From assembly GCF_035956715.1 (NCBI RefSeq), contig NZ_CP108381.1:4372001-4436000 (forward strand): 64,000 nt of DNA, written 5' to 3'. How positions within the stretch are numbered: the stretch's first letter is position 1; every line of letters starts with the position of its first letter. Shown one piece after another: positions 1 through 7,999 of the stretch. The translations under genes were made by a program, and so were the position numbers. Under the pieces are notes generated by a model. It was given only the letters and a program-made list of their open reading frames with translations. It did not search any database and was not told where the DNA came from. The DNA is from Nocardia sp. NBC_01329 (lineage in GTDB: Bacteria > Actinomycetota > Actinomycetes > Mycobacteriales > Mycobacteriaceae).

Positions 1-1
1 C

Positions 2-637
2 CCCGAATCGGATTCGGAAATCGTCCGCCCGCGGGCCGTCGACGATCTACGGGGCCGGGCGATTCGGGAGCTCCAGTACCCGGCGAGCGCGGCCGTGTTG
101 TTCGCCGGAATCCCCGGTGCCGGCAAGAGCACCGCGCTGCGCCGGCTGTTCGGCTCCGACTCCGACGCCGAGCACGCGATACCGGGTCCCGACCACTCGA
201 TCGTGCTCGATTCCATCCACGCCCGGAACTCGTGGCGGCCCCGGCTGTCCTGGTTGCCCTACCCGCTGTGGCGACCGGTGGTGCACGTTGTGCACTTCGG
301 CCGGATCTGGGTCGCATTGCGCGATCACACCGGTCCGGTCGTGATCCACGATTGCGGCACCATCGGTTTCACGCGCCGGATGCTCACGCGGTGGGCCGCA
401 CGGCACGGCCGCGAACTGCATATGGTGCTGCTCGACGTTCCGGCGACCGTCGCCCGCGCCGGGCAGTACGCGCGGGGCCGGCGGGTCGGGCGGTTGTCGT
501 TCAACTGGCACGTGTGGCGCTGGAAACGGATTCTGCGACGGCTGGAGAGCGGTACCGGTCCACAGCCGGCACCCGCCTCGGTAGTAGTGCTGGACCGCGA
601 CGGCGTCGACCGGCTGGGGATCCGGTTCGCCGGCTGA
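2..637 (+). CDS. P-loop ATP-binding protein (zeta-toxin/AAA-type kinase fold), 5' end outside window
   Basis: A clear Walker A motif (GIPGAGKS, codons just after the GTG at 95) is followed by residues typical of small P-loop kinases or AAA_33 ATPases. The reading frame is open without a stop back to base 2, so the gene very probably starts upstream of the window and the GTG at 95 is internal. The visible 211 codons hold the nucleotide-binding half and an Arg-rich C-terminal part (ARGRRVGR) that may form a lid. No substrate can be named. It converges on the lipid kinase gene, with 9 bases between the two stops. Confidence 0.7.
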   Translation, partial: PESDSEIVRPRAVDDLRGRAIRELQYPASAAVLFAGIPGAGKSTALRRLFGSDSDAEHAIPGPDHSIVLDSIHARNSWRPRLSWLPYPLWRPVVHVVHFGRIWVALRDHTGPVVIHDCGTIGFTRRMLTRWAARHGRELHMVLLDVPATVARAGQYARGRRVGRLSFNWHVWRWKRILRRLESGTGPQPAPASVVVLDRDGVDRLGIRFAG

Positions 638-646
638 ACCCGGTGA

Positions 647-1576
647 TCAGGGGGTCAGCACAGTGAGCGCCCGGGGTGCGACGCGCGCGGTCAGCGGTAG
701 CCGGCCCGCGGGTTCGCCGTCGGCGGTGGCCGGCGCGCCGGGGGCGCTCAAACTCAGCGACTCGGCGCGGTACTGGGTCACCGCGGGATGCTCGATCCGT
801 TTTCCGGCCGACAGGGCGGGCAGGATCCGCAGCATCTCCAGATGCGAGACCTTGCCGACGACGGTCACATCCAGCAGCCCGTCGTCGCACAGCGCATCCG
901 GGCAGATGAGCATCCCGCCGCCGTAGGTCGTGGTGTTGCCCACCGCGACGAGCAGCGCGTCGGTGATGATGGTCTCCGCCGCCGGCCCGCTCAGTGCGAT
1001 CCGGTAGGGCACGGCGATACCGTGCGCGATCTCGGCGACCGCCGCGACGGTGTACCGAGACCGGCCCCGGGGATATCGCATCCGATTGGCGCGCAGGGTG
1101 ACCCGGGCGTCGAATCCGGTGCACGCCACCGTGGCGAACCACATCGGATCCTGCCCGGTGGGCTCCAACCGGCCCAGATCGATAGTGCGCACCTGCCCCA
1201 GCCGGACCAGTTCCGCGGCGCGACCGGGCTCGTCGGCGATACCCAGTTCACGCGCCAAATCGTTGCCGGTACCCGCCGGGACCAGAGCCAGCGGGACGCC
1301 CGAATGCGCCAGTGGATCCAGGATCGTATTGACCAGCCCGTCGCCGCCCACACAGACGACCGCATCGGGTGCGCCGCCGGTCACCACCTCGCGCACCTGC
1401 TCGCGGGTTCGCGCCGCGGAGGGCGCATGGATCTCGACCACCTCGACGCCCTCGCCGGAGAGCCGGTCGGCGACGGTACGGGCGGCCTCGCGCGCCCTAC
1501 CCTGCCCGGAGGCGGGGTTGGTCACCACGGCGACCGTACGCACCTCCCGTGGATCCGCTGCGTTACGGCGAGTCAT
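647..1576 (-). CDS. Diacylglycerol kinase-family lipid kinase
   Basis: A 309-residue protein of the DAGK catalytic family. Visible motifs are VTNPASGQG near the N terminus, the nucleotide-binding VCVGGDGLVNTILDPL and LVPAGTGNDLAREL, and a C-terminal beta-sandwich with GGGMLICPDA. Family members phosphorylate diacylglycerol or related lipids with ATP. The ATG overlaps the stop of the upstream flavoprotein gene (ATGA), which fixes the start against a longer open frame and implies translational coupling. The pair matches M. tuberculosis Rv2251-Rv2252; Rv2252 is a diacylglycerol kinase linked to phosphatidylinositol mannoside synthesis. The same role here is inferred from synteny. Confidence 0.9.
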   Translation of the reverse strand: MTRRNAADPREVRTVAVVTNPASGQGRAREAARTVADRLSGEGVEVVEIHAPSAARTREQVREVVTGGAPDAVVCVGGDGLVNTILDPLAHSGVPLALVPAGTGNDLARELGIADEPGRAAELVRLGQVRTIDLGRLEPTGQDPMWFATVACTGFDARVTLRANRMRYPRGRSRYTVAAVAEIAHGIAVPYRIALSGPAAETIITDALLVAVGNTTTYGGGMLICPDALCDDGLLDVTVVGKVSHLEMLRILPALSAGKRIEHPAVTQYRAESLSLSAPGAPATADGEPAGRLPLTARVAPRALTVLTP

Positions 1577-3210
1577 GGCAGCAGTTTGCCAGGGTTGAGG
1601 ATCCCGGCCGGGTCGATCTCCCGTTTGACCGCGCGCAACACCCGGATCCCCAGATCGCCGATCTCGGCGGGCAACCAGGCTCGGTGGTCGGCTCCCACCG
1701 CGTGGTGGTGAGTGATGGTGGCACCGGCGGCGGCGATGGCGTCGCCGGCGGCGGTCTTCGCCGCCCGCCACTGGGCGATCGGTTCGTCGAGCAGCGTGGC
1801 GACCACGGTGAAGTAGAGCGAGGCGCCGGTCGGATAGGTATGCGATATATGGCACATCACCAGGGCCGGTGCACCCTGGGCGGTCAGCGAATCGGTGAGG
1901 GCTGTCGTCACTTTCGCCTTCAGCTCGGCCAGCCCACTCCAGGTGGTCGCGGTTTCGAGGGTTTCGCACAGCACCCCGGCATCCAGCAGCGCATCGCGCA
2001 GATAGGGCGCCGCGAATCGGCCGTGCTGCCACTCCCGGGCCGGTTCCGGACCGAGTTCGATACCACCGGCGGCGCGCAGCAGGGCCGCGGCCTCGGCGCC
2101 GCGGGCGGCGGTATGTGCGGCGGTGCCCTCGAAAGTCGTCACCGCGAGACAACCGGAAACCGATGTCTCGCCTACATTCCCGGCCCGGGCCAGATTCAGG
2201 CCGGTCTCGACTTCGTCGGACAACCGCAGCACCGTCGGCGCGGCACCCGTCTGCACGACCGCGCGCAAGGCGGCCGCCCCGGTTTCGAAATCCGGGAAGG
2301 ACCAGGCCATATGGGTGGTGGTCTCGGGTACCGGATGCACTCGGACCGTGACCTCGGTGAGGACCCCGAGCGCACCCTCCGAACCGACGAACAACTCGCG
2401 CAGATCGGGACCGGCGGCCGAGGCCGGCGCCCGGCCGAGTACGACGTCACCGGTGGGGGTGGCCACCCGGATCCGCTGGACCATATCGTCGAACCGGCCG
2501 TAGCCCGCGGAGGCCTGACCCGAAGACCGGGTCGCGGCGAATCCGCCGATACTGGCGAATTCGAAACTCTGCGGGAAATGTCCGAGTGAGAGCCCGTGCC
2601 CGGCGAGCAACTCTTCGGCACGCGGTCCGGTGACACCGGCACCGAAGGTCGCGGTGCCGGATACCGGATCGCAGTCCAGCAGGGCGTCCAGCCGACGCAG
2701 GTCCAGCGCGATCACGGTGTCGAACTCGCCGCGAACCGGATCGAGCCCGCCGACCACACTGGTACCGCCGCCGAAGGGTACGACGGCGATGCCCTCGTCC
2801 GAGCAGTAGGCGAGCACGGCCGCCACCTCGCCGTGATCGGCCGGGAGGACCACCGCGTCGGGGGCGTCCTGCGGCGCGGGATCGCGGCGGCGCAGCAGGT
2901 CGGGGGTACTTTTACCACCGGCGTGCCGCAGGCGGTCGACCGATTCGGTGGAGAGGGACTCCGCGCCGACGAGCTCCGCGAGACCGGCCCGCCGGTCCGG
3001 GGACAGGACCGGCGGCCGGAGCGGCACATCGCCCTCATCGCGACGCGTCGCCGACTGCCCGGAGACCCCGAAGACCTGCGTGAGCAGGCCGCGGATCTGT
3101 TCGGGCAGCGGTTTGTGCCCGGAAGCGACACCCCAGGCGTCCCACACCATATCCGGTCGTCGCGCGCTCGACGCCGAGTTCACCACACGTTCGCCTTGCT
3201 CACTGGTCAT
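1573..3210 (-). CDS. FAD-binding oxidase, alkyldihydroxyacetonephosphate synthase-like
   Basis: A 545-residue flavoprotein of the vanillyl-alcohol oxidase/ADAPS type. It has an N-terminal FAD_binding_4 domain with PFGGGTSVVGG (pyrophosphate loop), an internal substrate-cap domain, and a C-terminal FAD-oxidase C domain ending in DPAGILNPGKLLP, a signature of this superfamily. It resembles Rv2251. The family makes ether lipids in eukaryotes; the bacterial substrate is uncertain. It is coupled by ATGA overlap to the downstream lipid kinase and divergent from a TetR gene, with an operator-like palindrome 11-27 bases upstream of its ATG. No strong Shine-Dalgarno is visible, so the true start could be an internal GTG about 10 codons in. 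Confidence 0.88.
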   Translation of the reverse strand: MTSEQGERVVNSASSARRPDMVWDAWGVASGHKPLPEQIRGLLTQVFGVSGQSATRRDEGDVPLRPPVLSPDRRAGLAELVGAESLSTESVDRLRHAGGKSTPDLLRRRDPAPQDAPDAVVLPADHGEVAAVLAYCSDEGIAVVPFGGGTSVVGGLDPVRGEFDTVIALDLRRLDALLDCDPVSGTATFGAGVTGPRAEELLAGHGLSLGHFPQSFEFASIGGFAATRSSGQASAGYGRFDDMVQRIRVATPTGDVVLGRAPASAAGPDLRELFVGSEGALGVLTEVTVRVHPVPETTTHMAWSFPDFETGAAALRAVVQTGAAPTVLRLSDEVETGLNLARAGNVGETSVSGCLAVTTFEGTAAHTAARGAEAAALLRAAGGIELGPEPAREWQHGRFAAPYLRDALLDAGVLCETLETATTWSGLAELKAKVTTALTDSLTAQGAPALVMCHISHTYPTGASLYFTVVATLLDEPIAQWRAAKTAAGDAIAAAGATITHHHAVGADHRAWLPAEIGDLGIRVLRAVKREIDPAGILNPGKLLP

Positions 3211-3220
3211 GCGTTACAGT

Positions 3221-3237
3221 TTGACATGTACTGTCAA
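3221..3237. promoter_or_regulatory. Palindromic operator between flavoprotein and TetR genes
   Basis: Perfect 6-bp inverted arms, TTGACA and TGTCAA, separated by 5 bases (TGTAC). It lies in the 60-bp divergent gap between the flavoprotein start and the TetR GTG. Position and symmetry suggest the TetR protein binds here and represses both directions. The palindrome is seen; the regulator assignment is inferred. Confidence 0.6.
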
Positions 3238-3270
3238 GCAGTAAGCTACATCGGAGATGAGGTCGAGCCC

Positions 3271-3864
3271 GTGTCCACCGGCGCAGCCACCCCGGACCCC
3301 GGCACCGTGCCGGTCGAGCAGACGATCCTCGACGCGGCCCGCGAGTGCGTCGCGGAATTCGGGGTCCGGCGCACCACGCTCACCGAGGTCGCCCGCCGAG
3401 CCGGCGTCAGCCGGCCCACCGTCTACCGGCGGTGGACCGACAGCCGCGCCCTCGTCGCCGAACTACTGGTGCGCGAACTGCGCGGAATCATCGCCGAAGC
3501 CATGCCCGCCGGTGGGCCCGCACGAGACCGGCTGGTCACCGCAGTGGTGACCGGAGCGGCCGAGGTCCGCTCGAACCCGCTGTTCGGCAAGATCTTCCGC
3601 ACCGACACCGACCTGATGCTGACCTATGTGTTCGGCCGGCTGGGCCGCAACCAGCGGCAACTGCTCGACCTCTTCACCACCGGGATCCGGGAGGGTCAGG
3701 CAGACGGTTCGGTGCGACTCGGCGAACCCGACCGATTGGCCGCCATGCTGCTCTTGATCACCCAGTCCGCGGTGCAGTCGGCGGCCACAGTCGCCCATCT
3801 GCTCGACGGGCCCCTGCTCGACATCGAACTGCGACACACCCTCGACAGCTATCTCGCCCCATGA
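3271..3864 (+). CDS. TetR/AcrR-family regulator (Rv2250c-like position)
   Basis: About 197 residues. The N-terminal HTH is evident (ILDAARECVAEFGVRRTT, then EVARRAGVSRPTVYRRW), followed by a helical ligand-binding domain. The GTG at 3271 is chosen because an in-frame ATG at 3226 lies inside the operator palindrome and would add a non-conserved leader. The gene is divergent from the flavoprotein/lipid kinase pair and is followed on the same strand by glpD, matching Rv2249c-Rv2252 in M. tuberculosis. It probably autoregulates and controls the flavoprotein operon; the ligand is unknown, perhaps a fatty acyl or glycerolipid signal. Confidence 0.85.
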   Translation: MSTGAATPDPGTVPVEQTILDAARECVAEFGVRRTTLTEVARRAGVSRPTVYRRWTDSRALVAELLVRELRGIIAEAMPAGGPARDRLVTAVVTGAAEVRSNPLFGKIFRTDTDLMLTYVFGRLGRNQRQLLDLFTTGIREGQADGSVRLGEPDRLAAMLLLITQSAVQSAATVAHLLDGPLLDIELRHTLDSYLAP

Positions 3865-3965
3865 CCCCACCTTCCAGGAAGGAGCAGCGCCCGGCGCACC
3901 GGTAGCGGCCGCCACCCGCGACAGTCTCCCACCGTCCCCCGGACGGGCGCCGTGCCGAGAAACAG

Positions 3966-5519
3966 ATGGCCGAGAAACCTTTCCTCGCTTCAGGACCCAC
4001 GCTCAACGCTCACCGCCGCCGCCATGAACTCGCGGCCCTCGGCGACGACCCGAACATCGACCTGCTGGTTATCGGCGGCGGGGTGACCGGCGCCGGAGTC
4101 GCGCTCGACGCGGTCACTCGGGGCCTGCGCACAGTGCTGGTCGAACGCCACGATCTCGCCCACGGGACCAGCCGGTGGAGCTCGAAGCTGGTACACGGCG
4201 GGCTGCGCTACCTGGCGAGCGGCAAGGTCGCGATCGCGCACGAGAGTGCGGTGGAACGCGGAATCCTGCTGCGCCGCACCGCCCCCCACCTGGTGCGACC
4301 CCTACCGCAGCTGGTCCCCCTGCTCCCGGAGATCGGGTTCTCCACCCGGGCCCTGATCCGCGCGGGCTTTCTGGCCGGTGACGCCCTGCGCGCGGGCGCG
4401 GGTACCCCGGCCGGGCTGCTGCCGCGGTCCCGGCGGGTGACCCGGGCCGAGGCCCTACGGCTGGCGCCGACAGTGCGACAGCACGGATTACGCGGCGGCC
4501 TGCAAGCCTGGGACGGGCAACTCGTGGACGACGCGCGGCTGGTGGTGGCGCTGGCGCGCACGGCCGCCGCCCACGGCGCGACGGTGCTGACCCGGGTCGC
4601 TGCCGAAGAGGCCACCGGCGACCGGGCCGTCCTGCGCGACACCCTGACCGGCGAAACACTGGAGGTGCGGGCCGGAGCCGTGGTGAACGCGACCGGCGTC
4701 TGGGCGGACCAGGTCGATACCCGTATCGAGCTGCGACCCAGCCGGGGCACCCATCTGGTATTCGATGCCGCGGCCTTCGGGGGACTCACCGCGGCGCTCA
4801 CCGTACCGGTGCCCGGCACGGTCGGCCGCTTCATCTTCGCCCTGCCCGCTCCGCACGGCCGGGTCTACCTGGGCTTGACCGACGAGGACGCCCCCGGGCC
4901 GGTGTCCGACGAACCGCAGCCCACCGGCGCCGAGATCGACTTCCTGCTCGACACCGTAAACACGGTGCTGCGTATCCCGCTGACCCACACCGATATCCGC
5001 GGTAGTTACGCCGGCCTACGGCCGCTGCTGCGTACAGCGGAGGACAGCACAGCCGATATTTCGCGGGAACACGCTGTGCTCACCGCGCCGAGCGGACTGG
5101 TGACGGTGGTCGGCGGCAAACTCACCACCTACCGCAAGATGGCGCAGGACGCCGTCGACGCGGCAGTCGCATCCACCGGACTGCACGGGGGGCCGTGCCG
5201 GACCAAGGATCTTCCCTTGACAGGTGCGGTCCGCGGGGTTGCCCGGGACCGGCTCGCCGCGCCTCAGCTCCTCATCGAACGCTACGGCGCCGAGGCCCCC
5301 GCCGTCGTGGCCTTGGCCGCCACGAACCCCGAACTGGCCCGACCGGTCGCGCCCGGCGCGGATGTGCTGGCCGCGGAGTTCGTATGGTCGCTCGAGCAGG
5401 AAGGCGCCCTCGACGCCGGTGACCTGCTGGACCGCCGCACCCGCATCGGCCTGGTTCCGGCCGACCGCGCGGCCGCACTGGCCGCCGCCGAAGCCGCGGT
5501 GGCCGGCACCACCGTCTGA
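3966..5519 (+). CDS. glpD: FAD-dependent glycerol-3-phosphate dehydrogenase
   Basis: A 517-residue homologue of GlpD (Rv2249c, glpD1). It oxidises sn-glycerol 3-phosphate to dihydroxyacetone phosphate and passes electrons to the quinone pool at the membrane face. The FAD-binding fold is seen at LLVIGGGVTGAGVALDA, with VERHD at the end of the second strand. Family motifs GTSRWSSKLVHGGLRYL and GSYAGLRPLL are present, as is the C-terminal DAO_C domain (KLTTYRKMAQ and after). The gene follows the TetR gene by about 100 bases and ends 2 bases before the convergent GNAT gene. It links glycerol-lipid breakdown with the neighbouring lipid genes. Confidence 0.93.
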   Translation: MAEKPFLASGPTLNAHRRRHELAALGDDPNIDLLVIGGGVTGAGVALDAVTRGLRTVLVERHDLAHGTSRWSSKLVHGGLRYLASGKVAIAHESAVERGILLRRTAPHLVRPLPQLVPLLPEIGFSTRALIRAGFLAGDALRAGAGTPAGLLPRSRRVTRAEALRLAPTVRQHGLRGGLQAWDGQLVDDARLVVALARTAAAHGATVLTRVAAEEATGDRAVLRDTLTGETLEVRAGAVVNATGVWADQVDTRIELRPSRGTHLVFDAAAFGGLTAALTVPVPGTVGRFIFALPAPHGRVYLGLTDEDAPGPVSDEPQPTGAEIDFLLDTVNTVLRIPLTHTDIRGSYAGLRPLLRTAEDSTADISREHAVLTAPSGLVTVVGGKLTTYRKMAQDAVDAAVASTGLHGGPCRTKDLPLTGAVRGVARDRLAAPQLLIERYGAEAPAVVALAATNPELARPVAPGADVLAAEFVWSLEQEGALDAGDLLDRRTRIGLVPADRAAALAAAEAAVAGTTV

Positions 5520-5521
5520 CC

Positions 5522-6043
5522 TCAGGCGTATTCCCAGGTCCCGACAGCGGCCCACATACAGGAGCGGGGCCAGTGATCGAGACCGTGCGCGATCTCGGCC
5601 ACCCGCAAAGCGCGCAACTGCGGGGTCTCCGCGGCCGGGTCGAGGTAGCGGAAACCCAACCGCCGATAGTAGGGCCCGTTCCACGGCACCTCGGTGAACG
5701 TGGTGAGGGTTATCGCGGGCAGCCGGTGCTCGGCGGCCCAGCTCACCGCGCGATCGATCAGGCGACGGCCGATCCCCGACCCGCGACAGTCGGGCAGTAC
5801 CGATACCTGGTCGATATGCGCGTTCCCGTCGACGACGCTCACGATCAGGTAGCCCACCGGCCCCCGCGCCTCGTCCTCCCAGACCCAGGCACGGCCGTCC
5901 AGCACGAACTCACCCAATACCTCGGCCGCCAATGGTTCGTCACCGGCGACCGCATCCATGCCGACCGCGGCGAACGGTTCCCCCGCACGTACCTCGATCC
6001 CCTGCAGCACCGGGATATCCGCGGCACCGGCCGAACGGATCAT
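5522..6043 (-). CDS. GNAT-family N-acetyltransferase
   Basis: A 173-residue protein with the GNAT fold. Strand beta4 and the acetyl-CoA pyrophosphate loop appear as QVSVLPDCRGSGIGRRLID, and the typical PYYRRLGFRYL motif follows. The substrate cannot be predicted; many such proteins acetylate small amines or N termini. The ATG overlaps the stop of a truncated isochorismatase-like frame (ATGA), so translation may be coupled to that remnant. The gene converges on glpD with almost no spacer and no visible terminator between them. Confidence 0.85.
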   Translation of the reverse strand: MIRSAGAADIPVLQGIEVRAGEPFAAVGMDAVAGDEPLAAEVLGEFVLDGRAWVWEDEARGPVGYLIVSVVDGNAHIDQVSVLPDCRGSGIGRRLIDRAVSWAAEHRLPAITLTTFTEVPWNGPYYRRLGFRYLDPAAETPQLRALRVAEIAHGLDHWPRSCMWAAVGTWEYA

Positions 6044-6207
6044 CTCGCACCCGACCGGGAGACGCGCAACAGTTCCAGAACCTCGGCCCTGGTCCCGCGG
6101 GCCACGACCGCCGCCACCGGCTCGGGCGCGACCGGCCGTGCCCGCACCCCGTTCTGCGGATCGACGATTATCAGCGCGGTGCGCTCGTCCAGTGCGCGGA
6201 GCGGCAT
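6040..6207 (-). pseudogene. Remnant of an isochorismatase-family hydrolase (N terminus only)
   Basis: A 55-codon frame starts with LRALDERTALIIVDPQNG, which closely resembles the opening strand of isochorismatase-like hydrolases (the usual form is ALDPxTALLVIDLQNG with the catalytic Asp). After a short PVAAVVARG stretch the frame ends, with none of the catalytic Lys or Cys regions. Isochorismatases are normally about 180-220 residues, so this looks like a large deletion that joined the 5' end to the GNAT gene by an ATGA overlap. It may still be translated as a leader peptide. Confidence 0.6.
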
Positions 6208-6304
6208 GAGGTCCTTCTTCCTGTTCCGTGTGCCACGGACGCCCCGGCCTCCCACCCGGAGATCCGTCGCAACCATCTCATACGCCGGGTAACGGATTCG
6301 CATC

Positions 6305-6310
6305 TATGCT
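6305..6310 (+). promoter_or_regulatory. Putative -10 element (TATGCT) for the FHA gene
   Basis: TATGCT matches the actinobacterial housekeeping -10 pattern TAnnnT. It lies 33 bases before the GTG of the FHA gene, in the 135-base gap after the divergent isochorismatase remnant. An AGGAAGGAG ribosome-binding site sits between it and the GTG. No -35 is obvious. Confidence 0.4.
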
Positions 6311-6342
6311 GGATCCGGTAGTGCGCCAGGAAGGAGCCGCGG

Positions 6343-7455
6343 GTGCGCGTTGATACGTCCACAATCGGGATCGCACCGGGCGAAGGCCTGGTCGCTCGAT
6401 TCGGTGATGTCGTGATCTATCTCGTGGGCGCCAATACGTCCACCGAGCGGATACTCGGCGCCGTCGAAGCCGTGGCGGACGTGGAGCACCCCGGTGCGGC
6501 CATCGCGCAGCGGCTCGCGGCCGTCGTCTTCGGCACCGGTTCCGAGCCGCCACCTTTCGGGCTGGTCGCGCCCACCGCCGACGGCACCCTGGTGCTGCTG
6601 CGCGGCCCGGTCTCCGCGATGATCTCCGGCGCGGAGGGCTCCCGGCGGCTCGTGGGCGCCCGCGCCTTCACCTGGGTAGACGAAATCGTGCGCGACCCGG
6701 TCCGAACACTGGCCGTGGGCCCCGGCTCCGACGGCCGGGTCACGCCGTATCCACGAACAGATCTGCGCGGCGGCGTAGTGCCCGGCGGCGGTTTCGTCAT
6801 CGAGGCGGCAGTGCGCCGGAACAACAAGAACCGGAACCGCACGGCAACACCGGTGAAAAAGAACGTGACATCCTACGAACCCGTCGCGACCGCACCGGCC
6901 GGACTCGCGGCGAGCGAACCGGAACCGGACTCGCAGTCCGGCCCGCGGACCGGCCTCACCGAAGCTCCCACCCCCGAGCCGCTGCCCGGCACCCGGGCGT
7001 GGTCGGCCGCACCGGCATCGATGCGCGTCGAAGCCCAGCCGATCCGCCTGCGAAAAGAATCGCCGCGCCCCCCTCTGCACACCCCCGCGCCCACCGCCGC
7101 GCCCACCGCCGACCCTCAGCATGCGACCGCCCCCACCCTGGTCGCCGAGGACGGCACCGCCTACCCACTCGACCGCGCCTACGTCATCGGCCGCGGACCC
7201 TCGGTGGACGAATCGGTACGCCGCAAAACCGCAGCCCCTCTGGTCCTGCAGCGCGACCGGCACATCTCACGGGTACACGCCTACCTGTCGGTGAATTCGG
7301 GAAAGGTCTTCCTCCGCGACGCCGGAACCGCGGCCGGAACCTTCGTTTCCACCCCCGGCGAACCCCGCTGGACACGGATCAGTCAAACCCCGACCGAACT
7401 TCCCCCCGGCGGCCGGATCCGCATCAGCGAACAGGTCCTCACCTACAGTGTTTGA
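6343..7455 (+). CDS. FHA-domain protein
   Basis: A 370-residue protein. The C-terminal ~100 residues form a forkhead-associated domain: AYVIGRGP at strand 3, RHISRVHAYL with the conserved Ser-Arg-x-His phosphothreonine-binding loop, then a beta-rich end. Residues 1-150 form a distinct globular region I do not recognise, and residues 165-265 are a Pro/Ala-rich linker. No membrane segment is evident. FHA domains bind phosphothreonine made by Ser/Thr kinases such as PknB or PknG, so a signalling role is likely. The GTG start has a strong AGGAAGGAG site. The stop lies directly beside the first copy of the dispersed hairpin repeat. Confidence 0.8.
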   Translation: MRVDTSTIGIAPGEGLVARFGDVVIYLVGANTSTERILGAVEAVADVEHPGAAIAQRLAAVVFGTGSEPPPFGLVAPTADGTLVLLRGPVSAMISGAEGSRRLVGARAFTWVDEIVRDPVRTLAVGPGSDGRVTPYPRTDLRGGVVPGGGFVIEAAVRRNNKNRNRTATPVKKNVTSYEPVATAPAGLAASEPEPDSQSGPRTGLTEAPTPEPLPGTRAWSAAPASMRVEAQPIRLRKESPRPPLHTPAPTAAPTADPQHATAPTLVAEDGTAYPLDRAYVIGRGPSVDESVRRKTAAPLVLQRDRHISRVHAYLSVNSGKVFLRDAGTAAGTFVSTPGEPRWTRISQTPTELPPGGRIRISEQVLTYSV

Positions 7456-7457
7456 TT

Positions 7458-7476
7458 GCCCCGCCTGCGGCGGGGC
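7458..7476. terminator. GC-rich stem-loop just after the FHA gene
   Basis: Perfect 8-bp stem (GCCCCGCC with GGCGGGGC) around a 3-base loop, 2 bases after the FHA stop. It immediately precedes the first 91-bp repeat. An equivalent stem precedes the second copy, so it is probably part of the repeat module; it may also act as a terminator. Confidence 0.5.
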
Positions 7477-7478
7477 GG

Positions 7479-7569
7479 GTCGGGGCCCTATTAACCCCGG
7501 TTCTTCACTCCTACGCTCAGTCGCTGCGCTCCCTCGCTTCGTCGCTCCAGAACCGGGGCGGGCCCCGAC
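7479..7569. repeat. Dispersed 91-bp hairpin repeat, copy 1
   Basis: Bounded by perfect outer arms GTCGGGGCCC and GGGCCCCGAC. Inner perfect arms CCCCGGTTCT and AGAACCGGGG (7495-7504, 7549-7558) enclose a 44-base loop made of CGCT/TCGCT-like steps. As RNA it would fold into a long hairpin. Copies of identical 91-bp length occur at 7601 and 19661. It resembles an extragenic palindromic (REP-like) element; no ORF here is credible. Confidence 0.8.
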
Positions 7570-7580
7570 TGTGTTCGATT

Positions 7581-7599
7581 GCCCCGCCTTCGGCGGGGC
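7581..7599. repeat. Leading stem-loop of the second repeat copy
   Basis: GCCCCGCC/GGCGGGGC stem with a TTC loop, equivalent to the stem at 7458-7476. The loop differs while both arms are kept, which fits selection for the structure. Confidence 0.55.
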
Positions 7600-7600
7600 T

Positions 7601-7691
7601 GTCGGGGCCCTCGTGACCCCGGTTCTTCACTCCGGCGCTCAGTCGCTGCGCTCCTTCGCTCTGTCGCTCCAGAACCGGGGCGGGCCCCGAC
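7601..7691. repeat. Dispersed 91-bp hairpin repeat, copy 2
   Basis: Same outer and inner inverted arms and same length as copy 1, with a few loop changes. After the right arm comes GACCATCCGCAGTAGACG (7701-7718), a segment also found after copy 3 at 19762-19779 with one change. The family unit is therefore longer than the hairpin. Confidence 0.8.
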
Positions 7692-7999
7692 ACTGAGGGC
7701 GACCATCCGCAGTAGACGCGAGGTGTGTGCTCGGATGGGTCGATCAACCCGGGTAGGGGTGCGTCGATGCGACCGCTGGCTGGTCGCCGCTCGCTGGAGA
7801 CCGCAGCACACGCTCGGTCGCTGCACGCTCCACCTTTTCTCGCTACCCACCTCGGACCGAGCCGCGCCGCGCGAGTAACACCATCCGCAATACCGGAAAT
7901 CACGCGTCGACCTGAAAACCGGGCCCACCTGGGCAGGATCACAACACTGTAAGTGCTCAACGGCCACCCTTCTGCGGATGGCCCACCGCACACCGCACA
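7692..7999. other. Non-coding tail of the repeat module before fdhF
   Basis: No credible gene is seen in these 308 bases. They carry the conserved GACCATCCG tail of the repeat and, at 7940-7960, a 21-base box containing CACTGTAAGTG. A near-identical box lies at 19823-19843 downstream of copy 3. The fdhF promoter must also lie here, but no confident -10/-35 pair was found. Confidence 0.5.

Noticed and set aside
1369..2589. Long plus-strand frame opposite the flavoprotein
   Set aside because: It is antisense to a gene with clear FAD-oxidase motifs and has the composition of a GC-rich shadow frame.
7448..7696. Short frames inside the 91-bp repeat
   Set aside because: The same peptides recur at each copy only because the DNA repeats; the hairpin structure explains the sequence.
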